Positions 10,777-22,314 of a stretch of 64,000 nt of DNA are shown one piece after another; the first letter of the stretch is position 1, and each line of letters begins with the position of its first letter. The translations under genes were made by a program, and so were the position numbers. Below the pieces are notes generated by a model, which was not told the origin of the DNA, searched no databases, and was given only the letters and a program-made list of their open reading frames with translations. Source of the DNA: Neoechinorhynchus agilis (Eukaryota > Acanthocephala); NCBI GenBank assembly GCA_051530055.1, contig CM121343.1, positions 4,340,001 through 4,404,000 on the forward strand, given 5' to 3'.

Positions 10777-13235
10777 AATTGATGGATTGGTTCAAAGAAT
10801 CGGTAACTTTGAGCATGGTATAGCTTAGGTGGAGGATATTTGTCTGATAATTATATAGGGTGTGGATTTCTTTGAACAGTTGATGCCGTGATGTAAGAGG
10901 AGGGTGCAAGGAACTGGATTCTAGTAAGCTTTTGTGGCACAACAAAATGCTACTAGAGCTCTCACATTCAATTAAAGTTTGGTCGATCGTCTTTGTTAAC
11001 TTCGCTTCATCACCAAGCATACTTTTGGATCATTATCCAAGATGCATACATCGTTTTCGACTGTTCTTCATTCAATCATGATTATGGACTGGTGGTACAT
11101 GGGAGGGTGTGTGAGTATAGAATGGCAGCTTAAATCTAAAGCATCCCCTCCATTCCCACTCAGAGTAAAAACGTCATATGTGGGAATGGCAAAATTAAAT
11201 TAGGGTATGTGATTGTACCGTAAAGTCTATGCTATGCAAAATGCTTCAACGCAAATGGAAGAGGAACATTTGCCGGGACATCCTTAAATCTTAATCGATT
11301 TCTAGCAGCGGCAGCAGCTGTAGTGACTCCTAATTTGGAATTCATTTTTAGACACATTTTTTTGTTTCCAACTAATTTTCAAGTAATGAATAGAAAGGAC
11401 TTTACCAAGACAGCCTAAGAACACCCACTCGGATAAATATACCGAATGTAGTTTATCGATGTTTTGATTTGGAGTACTTCACCGTACTCTCACATCGTGC
11501 TTGTAATTAATTTGCTTTCTTGTCTTATGAGATGAAACCCAAATTCATTAACACAAGAAAAACTTTCGATTTTTATCCGGCATACAGCCAAAAATTGATT
11601 TCAACTTGCTCGCTCAAATGTAAACTCCGTGGTGATAGGCCGGGTAACATGAGTGGCACCACATTAATTTAATTACCGTAAAATTGATTCCGCGTCACTG
11701 AAGTCATTGATAGCTTTTAAGTGAAAAATCATTTGCTATATTCGTGGAAATCAATTCACAAATCTACTAAACACGTTCGGTGATTGATTTTTTATCTTTA
11801 AGGTGCACATTTACGGACACATGTCGATATTTAGTGCCGAATACAAAATAAAACCTATATCGATTACCTATTTTGAGGTTCTTAGATAACCTGGTAGGAT
11901 CTTTAGGATGTGCTATTTTTAACTTACTGATTCGTATTCATTGCAAATCTTGGAAAGGCCTAATTAACAACAAGGAAACTAAGATTGAAAATTTGCGGAA
12001 TTCATTAATTAATTGCGAAAATGGATATATTCAGCACGATTAGTTTGTAAGCTTTATGTTTCTAGCATTTTAATATGGGATTGGAAAACGACCACTACTC
12101 AACCGGCTCCAGAATGTGAATCGAGCGTTGTGCTCTCCGTCATCGTCGTGCGCAACTCATTTAATATCTGTTAAGGTTTCGCCTTTTTCCCAACCCTGAA
12201 TGTTATCCGTTCAAAGTTTGTGGAACGAATGTGACGCTTCAGAAAATGGATTTAATCTTCTGTTAATTGAAGGTAGTGGTTGGTCCGAACATCGGCGCCA
12301 AAAAGCATGCTTTACAATCTTCATATGATTCGATTAGTTCTTCAATCAATTTTCTTACTATTTAGTATCCTGTACGGTTTCCATCTTCATTCAGTGGCAA
12401 TGAAAGTCTTGGATGGATCTAACATCTTGGTCATTTCCTTCCCCGTAATCTCTACCATCATTTCTCTAGTTATTTCGGATAATTCGTCATCTTAGCTGAC
12501 CCGAATCTTCTCTCGATCTGTTGATTGATTAACTTCAAGATTCGAGACCGATAATTCGTCCCTTCTAAGTACATGAGCACATAACGTGGAAAGCGTCCAA
12601 ATTCTTGTTAGAAATATTCTCCAAGGAAGCGACTCCAAACTCATTCTTATTGGTCAGTTTTGCTTGTGAATCATCTTGATTTCTTTATGAAACATTTAAA
12701 ATTCCAATCGTGAATCTGGGGTCGTCCCTGACAAGATAGTTTAATGTGGCATTTTCTGATACATTGTTGCCTGTTTCTTTGATATCTTAGCCTGGTTATC
12801 ATTGCATGCTAATAAATGTTTCCACCTTTTCAAGAGAAAGTGTTTATTTAAGAAGACGGTTAGCGCAGATTAACTCGGTTTCTATTTCGATACACGTCGA
12901 TCGAAGTAGACTCGATTTCAATATTTGATTTTTTATGTGGGCGAACTTTTTGATTTGTGGTGATAATAGTTTCGGTTAAAGGTTATTTTATTGTTAAGAT
13001 ATATTTCGCGAGACGAAACCTCGCCTCGTCAGTTATTGTAAAAGTGTTTAATTCGCATTTGATAAGCGACAATCCTCGCGTTGACTCCATGAACCATTCA
13101 CTCCTTCTCCGGACCTGCTCTGATTTCGTTCTTAACTTGTAGCAGATCCACTCGCTTGCCTCTTATCTTCAAAATCGCAACCAATACTTTCATTACCGGG
13201 CAACCTCCTCGATGATCATTCAATCCCTCACAAAA
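10777..13235. other. Noncoding stretch upstream of VAChT
   Basis: No convincing exon on either strand. The part nearest 10.8-11.1 kb likely holds the shared 5' untranslated exon and promoter of the cholinergic locus, but I cannot place it. Short open frames such as 12280-12495 lack family resemblance. No repeat boundary recognised. Confidence 0.5.
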
Positions 13236-13239
13236 GACG

Positions 13240-14115
13240 TATCTTAAGGTGCCGTCCTGTCACCACTTATCTTTAATATTTTCCTAAACGAACTTAAGCT
13301 TTTCACTCTAAACTTTTCTTATTTGCCAACGATATCACCCTCATCACCCATTCACCACCCCACCTCTACACGTAAAAGATTTCTGCACCAACCATAAACT
13401 CCAGCCTGAATTTCTCTAAATGCTTCGAAATTATCCCTTCGCTCCCGCAACATCACATCATCTCCTCAACTTCTAAATGACATCCAACAAGTCGCCTCCC
13501 TCAAAATTCTGGGTATCCAATTTTAATCCCTTTAAAATTTAGCTCCTCAAACGCCTCCGACACCTAGGAATCCCCTCACCCAATCTCTACAAATTTTAGT
13601 TCAGCTTTATTTTGCCATTCCTCACCTACGGTTATCCGTATTTTGCAAACTTTCCAAATCTCCATTCCGTCATCTTGAAATGTTTCACGGAGAAGAGCTT
13701 CTAAAATTTGCACAGTTGATTTTCCCCTGCTCACCGAATGCCTTTATAAAATGTTCAACAAACAATCAAAACGCCTCTGAACCCTGGAAGCAAAAATTTT
13801 CCCACATTTTATTCCCCGCCTTTCGTCTTCTTTCAATTTGCGCTCCTTTCGAATATCAGAACTTGAAATGAACCTGAGGAAAGACCAACCTTACAAGCGC
13901 TCCTGCAAACAATATCCGCCAATTACCATCAGAACGGACCTTCCAACCCGACTGGATATTCCCATCCGTCCAATCCAGTAGTCCACTCCAAAAATCAATG
14001 AGCGCGTTCATTGAACAAATCAGAACTCGAGTGTTTTCACGAGGACTCAAACGGGGACACGGATTCCCTTCTTTTTTGTGTGCTATGACAAATAAACGTG
14101 TTATTATTGTTATAA
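13240..14115 (+). mobile_element. 5'-truncated, decayed LINE (family A), 3' reverse transcriptase end
   Basis: Reading the plus strand across frames gives pieces of a reverse transcriptase: 'GAVLSPLLFNIFLNEL' near 13250-13300, then a decayed 'FANDITLI' region and 'LKILGIQF' near 13500. The last 300 bases match the 3' part of the copy at 22.9-23.46 kb, including 'NEPEER' and the tail '...AATAAACGTGTTATT' (13.9-14.1 kb). Many frame breaks and stops make it non-functional. Further copies lie at 22.3-23.5, 35.3-36.3 and 50.5-50.8 kb. The clade was not settled (an APE-type LINE such as CR1/Jockey is the best guess). Confidence 0.65.
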
Positions 14116-14119
14116 TGGG

Positions 14120-14640
14120 CGTTTGTATATCCGTTTTATCGTTTGAACACAAGAAGCCAACTTTTTACGATCAATCTTTACTGGTGTCATCACTTATTAG
14201 CTCAAACTGGATTTAGCAGAGAATAAATAGCATTATTTCGATTAAGTGATAATCCAATTAGGAAACTAATGGCTGTAAGTAGATCTTCTGGGCGGTTGAC
14301 GAAAGTTGAGAATATTTCTCGTCATTATATGACTGCAGTCAAAAATTAACGTATACTTTTATTTGACGGTTCATTGAAAAGGTTCACAAAATGTTCAATT
14401 TCCAAAAAAGATTTTAATGGCACATATTTGTGGCCCGCCGACAACACAGACGTGAATTTAGTTTTTCCGTTAAAAGGGGACTTTAAGTTTCCAATGGATC
14501 ATAAATTTAAGTGAGATATATTCTAGCGTTATTCAGCGACTGGTACAAAGTAAAATACTGTAAAAATGTTCATCATTTACTTTTTGATAGCGAATTAAAA
14601 TAATATAATTCACTCTTTTCGTTCACAAATTCCTCCTTTT
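14120..14640. other. Noncoding stretch between two LINE copies
   Basis: AT-rich with no coding frame; may hold the 3' flank or tail of the neighbouring minus-strand LINE. Confidence 0.5.
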
Positions 14641-17560
14641 CGTCCAGTTCTGCAGCTGTCGTCATGATTGTTCGGCAGGTTCCTTGATGGCCGCGACATT
14701 GCCGCGTTGGATTGCCGCGCTGATTCGCTGCACCAGGAAGCTGCTGATGGCATATTTCAGCATCTTTCCCAGTCGAGAAAGGAAATAATCGGTTTCTTTT
14801 CCGAGGCGTCCCAGCGTTTCCACCGCAATCGGGATGAATATATATTGATGTCCATCGAGCGAGGAGTACTTATGCCGCTTCTTTTCCTCGCTGAGACTGG
14901 CGACTGCTCCCGCCTTTGAGGTGGCATCCCGTAAATGGGACGCCGCGAGCGTGTTGGGGTAGGTAAAATCCCAAACCAGTATTTTCCCAGAGTACCATGG
15001 GAGGAGAGTCGCTCCATCAGAGCGTTTACCGTCGTTCCGGGAGAGTCCAACTGGTTCGAGTCGAGCAGGAAAATCGGCCGTAGAGAGGGCTTCCTTGATT
15101 ATGCGGTTGACTGCTGAGTGCCGTGCTTGGCGAGCGTTTGAACGCTTGCAGTCAAGGCCGTGAGTTCCCGATCACTGTCTCACCGCACCGACGTGTATAC
15201 GAGAATGAGAAATCGATGCCCAACCGAAGTCCCACAGCGACGGTGATGGCTTGCCAACAGCCGTGACCGGGAAAGCCTTCAAGACGTCGCTCGAGTGTGA
15301 AGCCGAGACTGCCAGGAGACGAGCTCTATCGGTGGGAGATGAGCATGAGTTGAGAAACTGCTGATAATACGCAGTGTGGAGCAAGGCAGTCCAACGTTTT
15401 TGGGAGTTTGTTTCCGTTGGAACGACCTGTCCGAACACTGACGTCCATTGAACGTGCGCTTCGACCAGTTCAGGTGATGGATACGACTCAAATCGAGTGT
15501 GTGGTGGGATGATTCTTAGCACCAGGTCTGAAGAGACCAAAATCGACGACGAAAAGGCAGCAATCGCTACTCGATGGCACTCTGGATGCCAAGACCGCTG
15601 AATCGAATGGGAAGGATCACCTATTTCCATGCTGTGTCGGACAGTCGTAGGTTAAGGACTTCTGACAGGGTTGATCGAACGCGGTTGTCGAAATCCCTTG
15701 TGAGTACTGACTTGAAGCATGGAGAAGTCCTCAGAAGGTAAGCAGCGATCTTCGGTAGCGAAAGACATCGTCCTAATATATATAAAGAGCGTCGTGTCGC
15801 GCGATGTGCAAGAGCCTGATGGCAGTGAGCCGTAATTAATCGATGGTTTTTGAGAGGAACATTTCCAGGTTAGACAGGTTACCGATTGGAGACCCGAGAA
15901 TGTCAGATGAGTCGGTTGCGGTTGTCTTTGCTCCGGGTAGTACGGTGAGCAGTCTCTATGCATCCTCTTGGTTGTCCGAAATTATTTCGCATTTGTCCGT
16001 TCTCATGAATAGTCCGATATCGCCACCCATTTCGGAGATGTTTTTGATGTCGCAGATGAGCTGGTCGATCTCCCCTCCGATGCAACAGTCATCGAGGTAC
16101 CAGATCGATAACTCTGACGAAGAGCTGTGGACAGGATGACTGATCGTCAATGCGAACAGCAGAGGGCCTAGAGGATCACCTTGTTGAACACCCTCTGCTA
16201 ATTTGACCTGGAACTCTCCGAACAGCAGCATGCTGGACTGGTCGTAGCACAAGGACACATACGGGTAGATTTCTGGTAGGTGATGATGGACAGCCTCTGT
16301 TATTGCGGTGCGGCATATTTAATTCAACGCGTTCTCCATGCCAAACATGACCATGGCCGTTCCCTTATATATACCATTCCGACTATACGCTCGTGCTGCA
16401 TGTACGGCCGCATCGGCTCCAGCAGGAACTCCGACTCCTAATTTAACCGGCAAAAGTTGATCGAATAATCGATCGGTGGCAAACTGACATGTGACTTTGG
16501 ATGCCAATCGACGGAAGGTACAACCCACGGCAATGGGACGAACCCCTCCACCTTTTTTGGTGAAAGCGATCAGCTTGGCACCGCAGAGTAGACGTGCGAC
16601 TGGAGGAGGTACGGAACCGCGAATGATTATGCGTATGAGCTCGGTGATTGCGTTCAGCAATCGTGTCCCTTGAGCTTGAGAAGAGAAGCAGGTCAAATCC
16701 CGTAAGTGTCGAAGGCTCAAACCATCATGCCCTCCAGCTGACGATGGCGGAAACGACATCAGAGCGGAAGTGACTGTGGAGACTGTAATGGGTATGAGGG
16801 TGTCGCGATCGGGCTCTGTCTGTACCTTCCGTCTGCGTGAAGGGTGCTTCAATTTTAAAGAGTCGAGGATGTCCTTGTTCGGCGCGAGTAGGCGGTCCGT
16901 TCCGCTTACAAGTCGAACGGCACCCCTCAGATCGCCGTCCTTCAGCTTCTCGGAGCATTTCGCGCGGAGTTGAGAGCCCGGGTCGTGAGGAGCACTACGG
17001 CGATGGGTCTGCATTCCAAGATGATCGACTTGTTGAATGGACGCGAAAGCGTCGGACCTGTTGCGAATATCTTGGCCAAGCGATTGATTCTCGTTGGCTT
17101 CAGATGTTTGTGTGGGAACACGTAAGACTGCTTTCTGAAACGCGAGGAGGTTGAACCAGTAGGATGGTACGGTTGGATCACGTAGGATGCGGTCAACCAG
17201 GCATGCTAATTTGGAGGCTACTGAGGGCCTGGCGCCTCGTGGGATTCATCTAATCATGCGGGGACCGTGTGAGAGCATCTCGATCAGTGGTGGAGGTGGG
17301 CCATTCGTGTCTGTGACCAAAGTTGTGAGTTCGGTTGGATTGGACGGGTTGGATGAAGACGCAGAGGCAGACTGAGTTGGCGGTTTTCTGGATCCAGGGC
17401 AATCCGACCCATTTCGACTGTGGAAGCGGACGAGACCACGGAGAGTCGGTTTGAAGTCACGAAGACAAACACTGCATTTGACCGATTTGCATTGGAGACT
17501 GGGCAACCCCTCGCCAGCGAGCAAAAAAGCCGGCGCGGCGGACGTTGTTACGGTGGATGT
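14641..17560 (-). mobile_element. Near full-length RLE-type LINE (R2-like), degraded
   Basis: A non-LTR retrotransposon on the minus strand. From its 5' side: a C2HC-type zinc finger ('CSVCLRDF' ... 'HSRNGSDCP') near 17.4 kb; a reverse transcriptase with 'KLIAFTKKGGGVRPIAVG' (about 16.5 kb), 'GVQQGDPLGPLLFAL' (about 16.17 kb) and the catalytic 'YLDD' (about 16.1 kb); a thumb region with 'ARLLAVSASHS' (about 15.3 kb); and a C-terminal endonuclease-like domain with 'GKRSDGATLLPW' and 'LVWDFT' at 15.0-14.9 kb, corresponding to the family's RPD...WD(V)T core with Pro replaced by Ser. The two RT blocks are in one frame, separated by a stop; other joins need frame changes, so it is dead. Local base composition is richer in G+C than the flanks. 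The family is widespread in cnidarians, arachnids and other invertebrates. Confidence 0.85.
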
Positions 17561-17564
17561 TCGA

Positions 17565-17820
17565 GATATTCTCTTTCAGAGAAGATTCCGCTCGAGTGAC
17601 AATTGAATTTGTAATGAAATCGTTGCTTGTAAGTTTTTAAATATGCGAAACAAATAAATTTCGTTTACAGAACCAAGGGAAGAAACAAAAATAAATGAAA
17701 CAGTGTACACAAAGATCTTTTCTAAATAAAATTTAAAAAATATAATACTGCCTAATTTCAGTTATAATACTTCATATCAATATTTTGCTTAACAACCGTA
17801 TTCTTTTTAGTTCATCCTGG
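17565..17820. other. AT-rich spacer between LINE and DUSP relic
   Basis: No coding or structural signal seen. It may include the LINE 5' UTR and insertion site. Confidence 0.4.
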
Positions 17821-17822
17821 AT

Positions 17823-18236
17823 ATGAATTCAATCAGTTACACCAAAAATATGCAAATCGTGCCTTACCTTTACGTTGGATCGAAACGCGATTTGGAATAT
17901 GTGAAAAAGTACAACAGTTACGATATACAATAAATCTTAAATTGCTGCGAAGTTGAGAAAACACCGATCGAGGGAGTCGACCGTAATTACATGTTCACAA
18001 AAAACGAAACAATCGCCGCCGCGTATTTAATGTTGGGCACGGGAGTTTCTATAGACGAAGCCTTAAGTGCCATAAAGAATCTACGACCTATTGCCAGACC
18101 AAACACTTCATTCCTTAGGCAATTAAATAATTACTCAAGATACCTGGAAAGTGATTCGAACGACAAAAGGATCGATCTTTTGAATTCGTCGATGTCTCTG
18201 AGAGACAGGACGCTGATAAGGAGATTGGCTAGATAA
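17823..18236 (+). pseudogene. Relic dual-specificity phosphatase lacking its catalytic loop
   Basis: The frame starting at 17823 reads 'IVPYLYVGSKRDLEYVKKY', the usual DUSP N-terminal strand, then after one in-frame TAA (near 17930) 'ILNCCEVEKTPIEGVDRNY', then 'ETIAAAYLML' and 'EALSAIKNLRPIARPN', which are the helices that follow the active site. Between 'GVDRNY' and 'ETIAAAYLML' about 45-50 residues are missing, including the HCxxGxSRS P-loop. The absence of introns could mean a retrocopy, but no parent is visible in the window. An alternative is a rapidly evolving catalytically dead DUSP-like protein read from a start at 17991, which I consider less likely because of the stop. Confidence 0.6.
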
Positions 18237-18262
18237 AATTGATTTTAACATGATTATCCGTG

Positions 18263-18606
18263 TCTCAGTTGGTTGCCTTTTTATCGATTTTGGGCTAAGA
18301 TTAGGATTTTTACTACCCATCGATTTGTTGTAGGGAAGCGCATGAAGTCACTTAAAACCCAAGAGCAATACGGTAATGAGTTCTTAGCTTTCCTCCCAAT
18401 TCTCAAATACCTCCCGAGGAAGCTGAACTCATCAGTGGGTTTCCTATTCCATTCAGCGGTGAAACATTCGAACCCCTCGGTCCACTTGACCTTCTCGGCA
18501 CAACTGCGGAATGTGCCACATTAGCCCGGTAAAAGCTTTTCGACTTTAAAATCTAATGACTGTCTCAGTTGGTTGCCTTTTTATCGATTTTGGGCTAAGA
18601 TGAGGA
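18263..18606 (+). repeat. Pair of ~42-bp direct repeats
   Basis: The segment beginning 'TGTCTCAGTTGGTTGCC' and running through a GGGCTAAGAT end occurs at about 18263-18303 and again at about 18563-18603, 300 bp apart and identical over roughly 41 bp. The intervening DNA is not repeated. It may mark the two ends of a small element or a recombination product. Confidence 0.8.
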
Positions 18607-18783
18607 TTTTTTACCAAACACGACTGAATTACGGACACACAACAAACAATAGCGCTTCCCTGTCCGAAATCACAGTGCTATGTATCCACAATTTGGCCGA
18701 TTTGCGACGTGAGCGCAACAGTAAGAAGTCCGTATCGACCGACATTTCCGGTAGACATATATCATTGTCCTCGGGGTGAATTT

Positions 18784-18999
18784 GATTGTACGTTGACGAA
18801 TCCTGCCCCCGGTGTTGTCGATACTCATTTATTTGAGAAATATTTCGTAAGTTATTCCTTGCCTTTTCAGTCTCTATTGACTCGAATATTTAAAACTTAG
18901 AAGCAATAGCGACTCAAGAGGCAAGGAAAACCTTGCGAAATATTTCTCAAATAAATGAGAATCGACAACACCGGGGACAGGATTCGCCAACGTACAATC
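18784..18999. repeat. Fold-back hairpin element 1
   Basis: Left arm from 18784 ('GATTGTACGTTGACGAATCC') is mirrored by the right arm ending at 18999 ('GGATTCGCCAACGTACAATC'). Arms are about 75-80 bp with few mismatches and one small indel, separated by a loop of about 55 bp. No coding capacity. Typical of a fold-back or MITE-type element. Confidence 0.9.
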
Positions 19000-19737
19000 T
19001 CCGGTAGAATTCTACCGTTTTAAAAATTGTTATTTTCCCAATTGACTTGGAAGAACTCGCACTAATTGAAAAAGCGACTGATGTAATTGGGTCAGGGCGT
19101 GTGGTTTTATTTCTTGTCTCAAAAGCTCAATGTTCGATTCGGCAAATGATTTGTGATGTTTATTTTTTACGGCTATCTGAATTGATTCGGACTAATTTCC
19201 GTTTTCCTACAACGCCCGGAATCCCGGACTTCTAATCTTGGTGACGAGACATGTCTCTAACCTTCTAGTTAAGTTTTATCGCTCAAAAAGTTCACCATCA
19301 TTTTATTTATATTCAAAATGGTCAGTTTTGTTTCATTCTCCACGTCAATTATTGCAAAGAATTCGTTTTTTGTTTTATTGCGCATACACTCAAGGTCTTT
19401 TTTAAAGATCCATAAATTTGTAGTTAGTAGTAGGAAGAGAAAGGAAGTCTCGAGTCAGAACGGATCTCAGTACTTCCCGGACTCCTTTCCCTCCATAGAA
19501 AAAACTAACCTGTTTATTAGTCTAAAATGAGGACTCAATTACACAATAATTTCGAGTTTGTCTTTTTGAATTAAATTAGTGAATAAAATATAAGAAGCTT
19601 TTTGGAGGGATTAAGTTTTATCAGAATAAGATCAGGCTTGATATTTAGTGCCCTCGCATTAAAAGAGATTAAACAAATTTCATTGTTAAAAAGTAAAAAT
19701 ATTGCAAAGAAGTTTTTCATATGTATATATGTATTTT
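19000..19737. other. Repeat-derived or noncoding stretch
   Basis: Short open frames only, none with recognisable resemblance. Confidence 0.4.
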
Positions 19738-19842
19738 TGGTGATGAGAAAAATAGAAATTGATTTATTAATTCTCAATATTTGGTCCGTCTCTTCGACGA
19801 ATTGAAAATTAATAAATCAATTTCTATTTTTCTCATCACCAA
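19738..19842. repeat. Fold-back hairpin element 2
   Basis: Arms of about 40 bp: 'TGGTGATGAGAAAAATAGAA' at 19739 is perfectly mirrored by 'TTCTATTTTTCTCATCACCA' ending near 19841. The loop is about 25 bp. Confidence 0.9.
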
Positions 19843-19844
19843 AG

Positions 19845-20790
19845 TCAATTATAGCGTCTTAGTTTTAGTATTGGCCATTATGAGTATAGAAATTTATCTT
19901 GTTCTAAAGTCGCTAAGCTAATTCCTTAGAACGAGATAATTCGAAACAACCACTCTGACGGAGATTTATGTGATCGTATTGATTTGCCTTGGAGTTAATC
20001 ACGCCATGTATTTTTTCGGAAAAAGGTTCTATTTTTCATAGAAAAGTACAAGCGAGAGATGTCGGCGCTTAAAATTCGTTCTCTTACCGACCTCCATAAG
20101 AATTTTCTAGGCCGATGATACTCAGATATGCGCCTCGTCGAATACCGGACAAACAATTACCACATTACAAGATCTCAAACGCGATTTCGCGAATCGGCGC
20201 GTTCATTTTTGCCGCAATGGTTGCTGCAGTTGCGTATGTGTATCGATTTTGTTGGATTTATCAATACTTTCATTAGAGATTTAGGGTGAGGAATTATCGA
20301 GAGAGAAATTTATCCGATACCATAGATAGACGCGATATTGATCAACTCGATGATGGTCAGTATTTTCAGAATAAAAGCCCCGACAGGATTACTTTCAAAT
20401 TGGCACAAAACATAAAATTATTTTTATTCGATAGTTAAAAAAGTGAATACATACGAATTGACCGAATTCCTACGGGACACCGGCGGAACTTCATCAGTTT
20501 AAAACTTCTTGATTCATATGAATTCTTATCTCGTGGTATAGAAATTCTTTTAAAGGAAATTTAGACCCTAGACCTTTTTGTAAAAATAAAGAATAACGAT
20601 TTTTGTTTGAAAATGATATTGATTCTGTGCATCAAAGTTTTTTTTATTTTAAGCCGTGCTATCGGATGGTCAATTGAAGAACTACTTGAAATATCGGCAA
20701 ATCATGGATCAAACAAAACGCCTTTCACTTGACAAATCCTACGAAGAATAAATTTAGTCTTTTACAAAATACTTTATTATGAAGAAAGTG
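19845..20790. other. Noncoding stretch
   Basis: No gene, RNA or repeat boundary recognised. A partial inverted motif with 'ATTCCTTAGAACGAGATAA' versus 'TTATCTTGTTCTAA' lies at about 19895-19940 (small hairpin). Confidence 0.4.
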
Positions 20791-20796
20791 TGTCGG

Positions 20797-21230
20797 AGAC
20801 CAGAAGCAGACAACTTTGGATGGGTATGGGACCATTTAGAATCAGAATATCCGAGGATGGCACCAACAGGAAGGAGACAACCTTAGGTGGGGATATGGCC
20901 ATTAAGAAACCGAAAATCCGAGGATGGCAGTGACCATTAAGAATCAGAAAATCCAAGGATAGAACCAACAGGAAGCAGACAACCTGAGGTGGGGATATGG
21001 CCATTAAGAAACCGAAAATCCGAGGATGGCACTGACCATTAAGAAACCGAAAATCCGAGGATGGCATGAACAGGAAGCAGACAACCTAAGGTGGGGATAT
21101 GGCTATTAAGAAACCGAAAATCCGAGGATGGCATGAACAGGAAGGAGACAACCTGGGGTGGGAATGGGACCATTAAGAATCAGAAAATCCGGGGATAGCA
21201 CCAACATGAAGCAGACAACCCTTTAAAGAG
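20797..21230. repeat. Composite minisatellite with ~68 and ~101-bp units
   Basis: A unit built on 'GACAACCT(N)AGGTGGGGATA', 'GGCCATTAAGAAACCGAAAA' and 'TCCGAGGATGGCA' repeats about five times from 20.80 to 21.23 kb. Spacing between successive GACAACC cores alternates between about 68 and about 101 bp because some units carry a duplicated 33-bp 'CCATTAAGAA...ATCCGAGGATGG' segment. Both strands have partial open frames, but these look incidental to the repeat period. Confidence 0.85.
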
Positions 21231-22310
21231 CTTTTTAAAGACGTATCTTACCTCGTCGGATTCACCTTTGGCCATTGTTTACAGAGGGAAATACAAATAA
21301 GTTTCCTTCAATCAATGGCTGTTGATGAATCCGGCTGGTTGGAACACCCCTTTTAAGAGTTTATTAAAGTCGTTTCTGTGCTTTCAGATTCATTACTAAA
21401 GACGTTTAACATTCTAACCCGACGAGTTCCGGTTTTAAAACTTCTGAATAACTCAGATTTAAGACATTCCTTTGTGGGCTTTTTAGTTTTTCGTCTTGGC
21501 ATGAAGCCAAAACATATCTCTTTCATCAGAGAAGTGATTGAATCACTAAAACTCTGATGCGTACGGTATACGATTTTTTTGCATCCCGCCGGATTCTAGT
21601 CCACGATCGCCTATGACGTAGCACCAGATTGTACTGAGAAATTTCCTTATTATTCAGCAATTCTCAAGATCCAAGGCACGTCTTTTTTATATATGTTGCA
21701 CTAAAGAACTGCTTTGAACGAGTTTCTGATACTCTAAAGGGTTTATTAACTGAAGCGATGAGCACAGTTAAGGTTATATTAGCGGAGGATATTCAGTGTG
21801 GAAAGGAAGGGTTCGAGTCAAAAGTACAAAGGGAAAAAGGCTAACGGCTCAAAGAGGCATGCAAAAGGTTCTAAAAGGGAATTTAAAGAAACAAGGTAAA
21901 GGTTTACAGAAATCGGCTAGTGAAGCGTCCACAAAAGGGAATACGGTTTTAGTAGATGCCATCAGTATGGCAAACTCGGTGTTCAAAAGAGTGCAAATAT
22001 TTCGACAATTATTAAGGACTTGGTACGATTATTAGAGGATATTCACAGTGTAGTACTAAATTATTTGTGAACTTACTGTGGAGTATGATATTAAAACTTT
22101 GATAGGTCATAGCGATAGGAAAAGCGAAAGCGATTCAGCCGGAGTAACTACTAAGAACGCTACGGTTGAACAAAAGGTCGTAGAAACATCTGAACGAGTA
22201 GTAACAAGAGCAAAAGGAGGAACAAATTACTATATAGATATAAGGTTGACACTCAATTCCGATTTCCCTTTAATCTTGGACCACGTCTCCTCAAAGTAAC
22301 TTTTAATTCA
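21231..22310. other. Noncoding or repeat-derived stretch
   Basis: Around 21480-21600 there is a stretch ('GCATGAAGCCAAAAC', 'CATCAGAGAAGTGAT', 'CATCCCGCCGGAT') that recurs near 36.94-37.07 kb and partly at 38.5 kb, so it belongs to a dispersed repeat family. An 80-codon Lys-rich open frame at 21796-22035 has no recognisable identity. Confidence 0.5.
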
Positions 22311-22314
22311 CCAC

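Noticed and set aside
10775-11020. Minus-strand open frame just upstream of VAChT
   Set aside because: A splice acceptor lies one base before the VAChT ATG, so this stretch is most likely intron or promoter, not an N-terminal extension.
12280-12700. Possible additional LINE fragment
   Set aside because: No motif could be recognised in any frame with confidence.
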